NCBI GenBank assembly: GCA_963576735.1
Contig: OY755171.1
Location: 11,966,001 to 12,030,000 of the forward strand
Source of the DNA: Bedellia somnulentella
Lineage: Eukaryota; Arthropoda; Insecta; Lepidoptera; Bedelliidae
Length of the DNA: 64,000 nucleotides
Direction: 5' to 3'
How positions within the stretch are numbered: the first letter of the stretch is position 1; each line of letters begins with the position of its first letter. The notes under the pieces are model-generated. The model saw nothing but the letters and a program-made list of their open reading frames with translations. It made no database searches and was not told the DNA's origin. A program made the translations under genes and the position numbers. Below are positions 63,760 through 64,000 of this stretch, in pieces.

Positions 63760-63832
63760 AGCGCGTCACTTCCGCTCGACGTGAGTCACGTGACAACGAC
63801 TTCCGGTGAGGCGCCAACCTTCCGCTCCTGCT
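63760..63832. promoter_or_regulatory. Candidate TATA-less promoter with E-box and ETS-like sites
   Basis: GTCACGTGAC (63785-63794) is a perfect palindromic E-box of the CLEAR/USF type. CACTTCCGC (63767) and ACTTCCGG (63799-63806) are ETS-like, and CTTCCGCTCC follows at 63819. Such clusters mark housekeeping promoters. The gene would lie off the right edge or on the minus strand. Confidence 0.4.
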
Positions 63833-64000
63833 CTACTTACAATCACTTAGCTCTTGTAATTTTATACCTTTTCTGATCAAACTCATGGACTGAATCGGTA
63901 TTCACTTTTAATAAAAAATACGAAAAATGCTGGCCGATTTATGTGATTTTCAATTACCATACGTCAATGCCTCGTCAATGTTAAAGCTTTCAGTGAAGTG

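Overview
This is a eukaryotic, AT-rich, intron-bearing genome window. The best guess is a moth or butterfly (Lepidoptera). The grounds are an insect-like chaperonin gene with short exons, and a dense set of retroelements of types common there: RNase H-bearing LINEs, RTE-like LINEs, Pao/BEL LTR elements, Penelope-like elements, tRNA-derived SINEs and fold-back MITEs. Species is not claimed.

Layout. 1-5.7 kb holds one clear host gene on the plus strand, CCT2 (TCP-1 beta). Eight coding exons run from about residue 58 to the stop; the 5' exons lie left of the window. 5.7-14.1 kb is a graveyard of fold-back elements, SINE pieces and decayed RTE-like reverse transcriptase. 14.1-20.0 kb is a nearly complete LINE on the minus strand with an 8-bp target-site duplication (TSD). 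Its ORF2 is intact at 1234 aa (endonuclease, reverse transcriptase, RNase H, zinc finger) and its ORF1 is broken by one frameshift. 20.0-23.7 kb is a non-autonomous DNA transposon with two 186-bp terminal inverted repeats (TIRs) that are almost identical. It ends only 7 bp from the stop codon of a short OTU-domain gene (23.7-24.1 kb). 24.4-25.2 kb is a tandem array of a tRNA-like element flanked by a 17-bp TSD.

25-47 kb is mostly repeats and non-coding DNA. It includes a Penelope-like remnant with a GIY-YIG domain, a possible THAP-domain first exon at 32.9 kb, a GC-rich trinucleotide block at 39.9 kb, and an RTE-type pseudogene at 42.4-43.1 kb. 47.6-50.7 kb is a clean nested insertion: a Pao/BEL LTR element (two 481-bp LTRs, 5-bp TSD) inside a tRNA-derived SINE that has its own 10-bp TSD. 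56.8-58.3 kb holds a second RNase H LINE, truncated at the 5' end but with an intact 3' reading frame and a 10-bp TSD. The last 5 kb is low in repeats, with GC-richer, possibly conserved non-coding blocks and a promoter-like block at 63.76-63.83 kb.

One short dispersed family, here called X (about 230 bp, tail of TATG repeats), occurs roughly 20 times in both orientations. It shares its 3' end with the RTE-like LINE fragments, so X is probably a SINE moved by that LINE. Three other tRNA-derived families are named A, B and C here, and the tandem tRNA-like element is named D; these names are local. Apart from CCT2 and perhaps the OTU and THAP fragments, no host gene is supported. All coordinates and similarities come from reading by eye.
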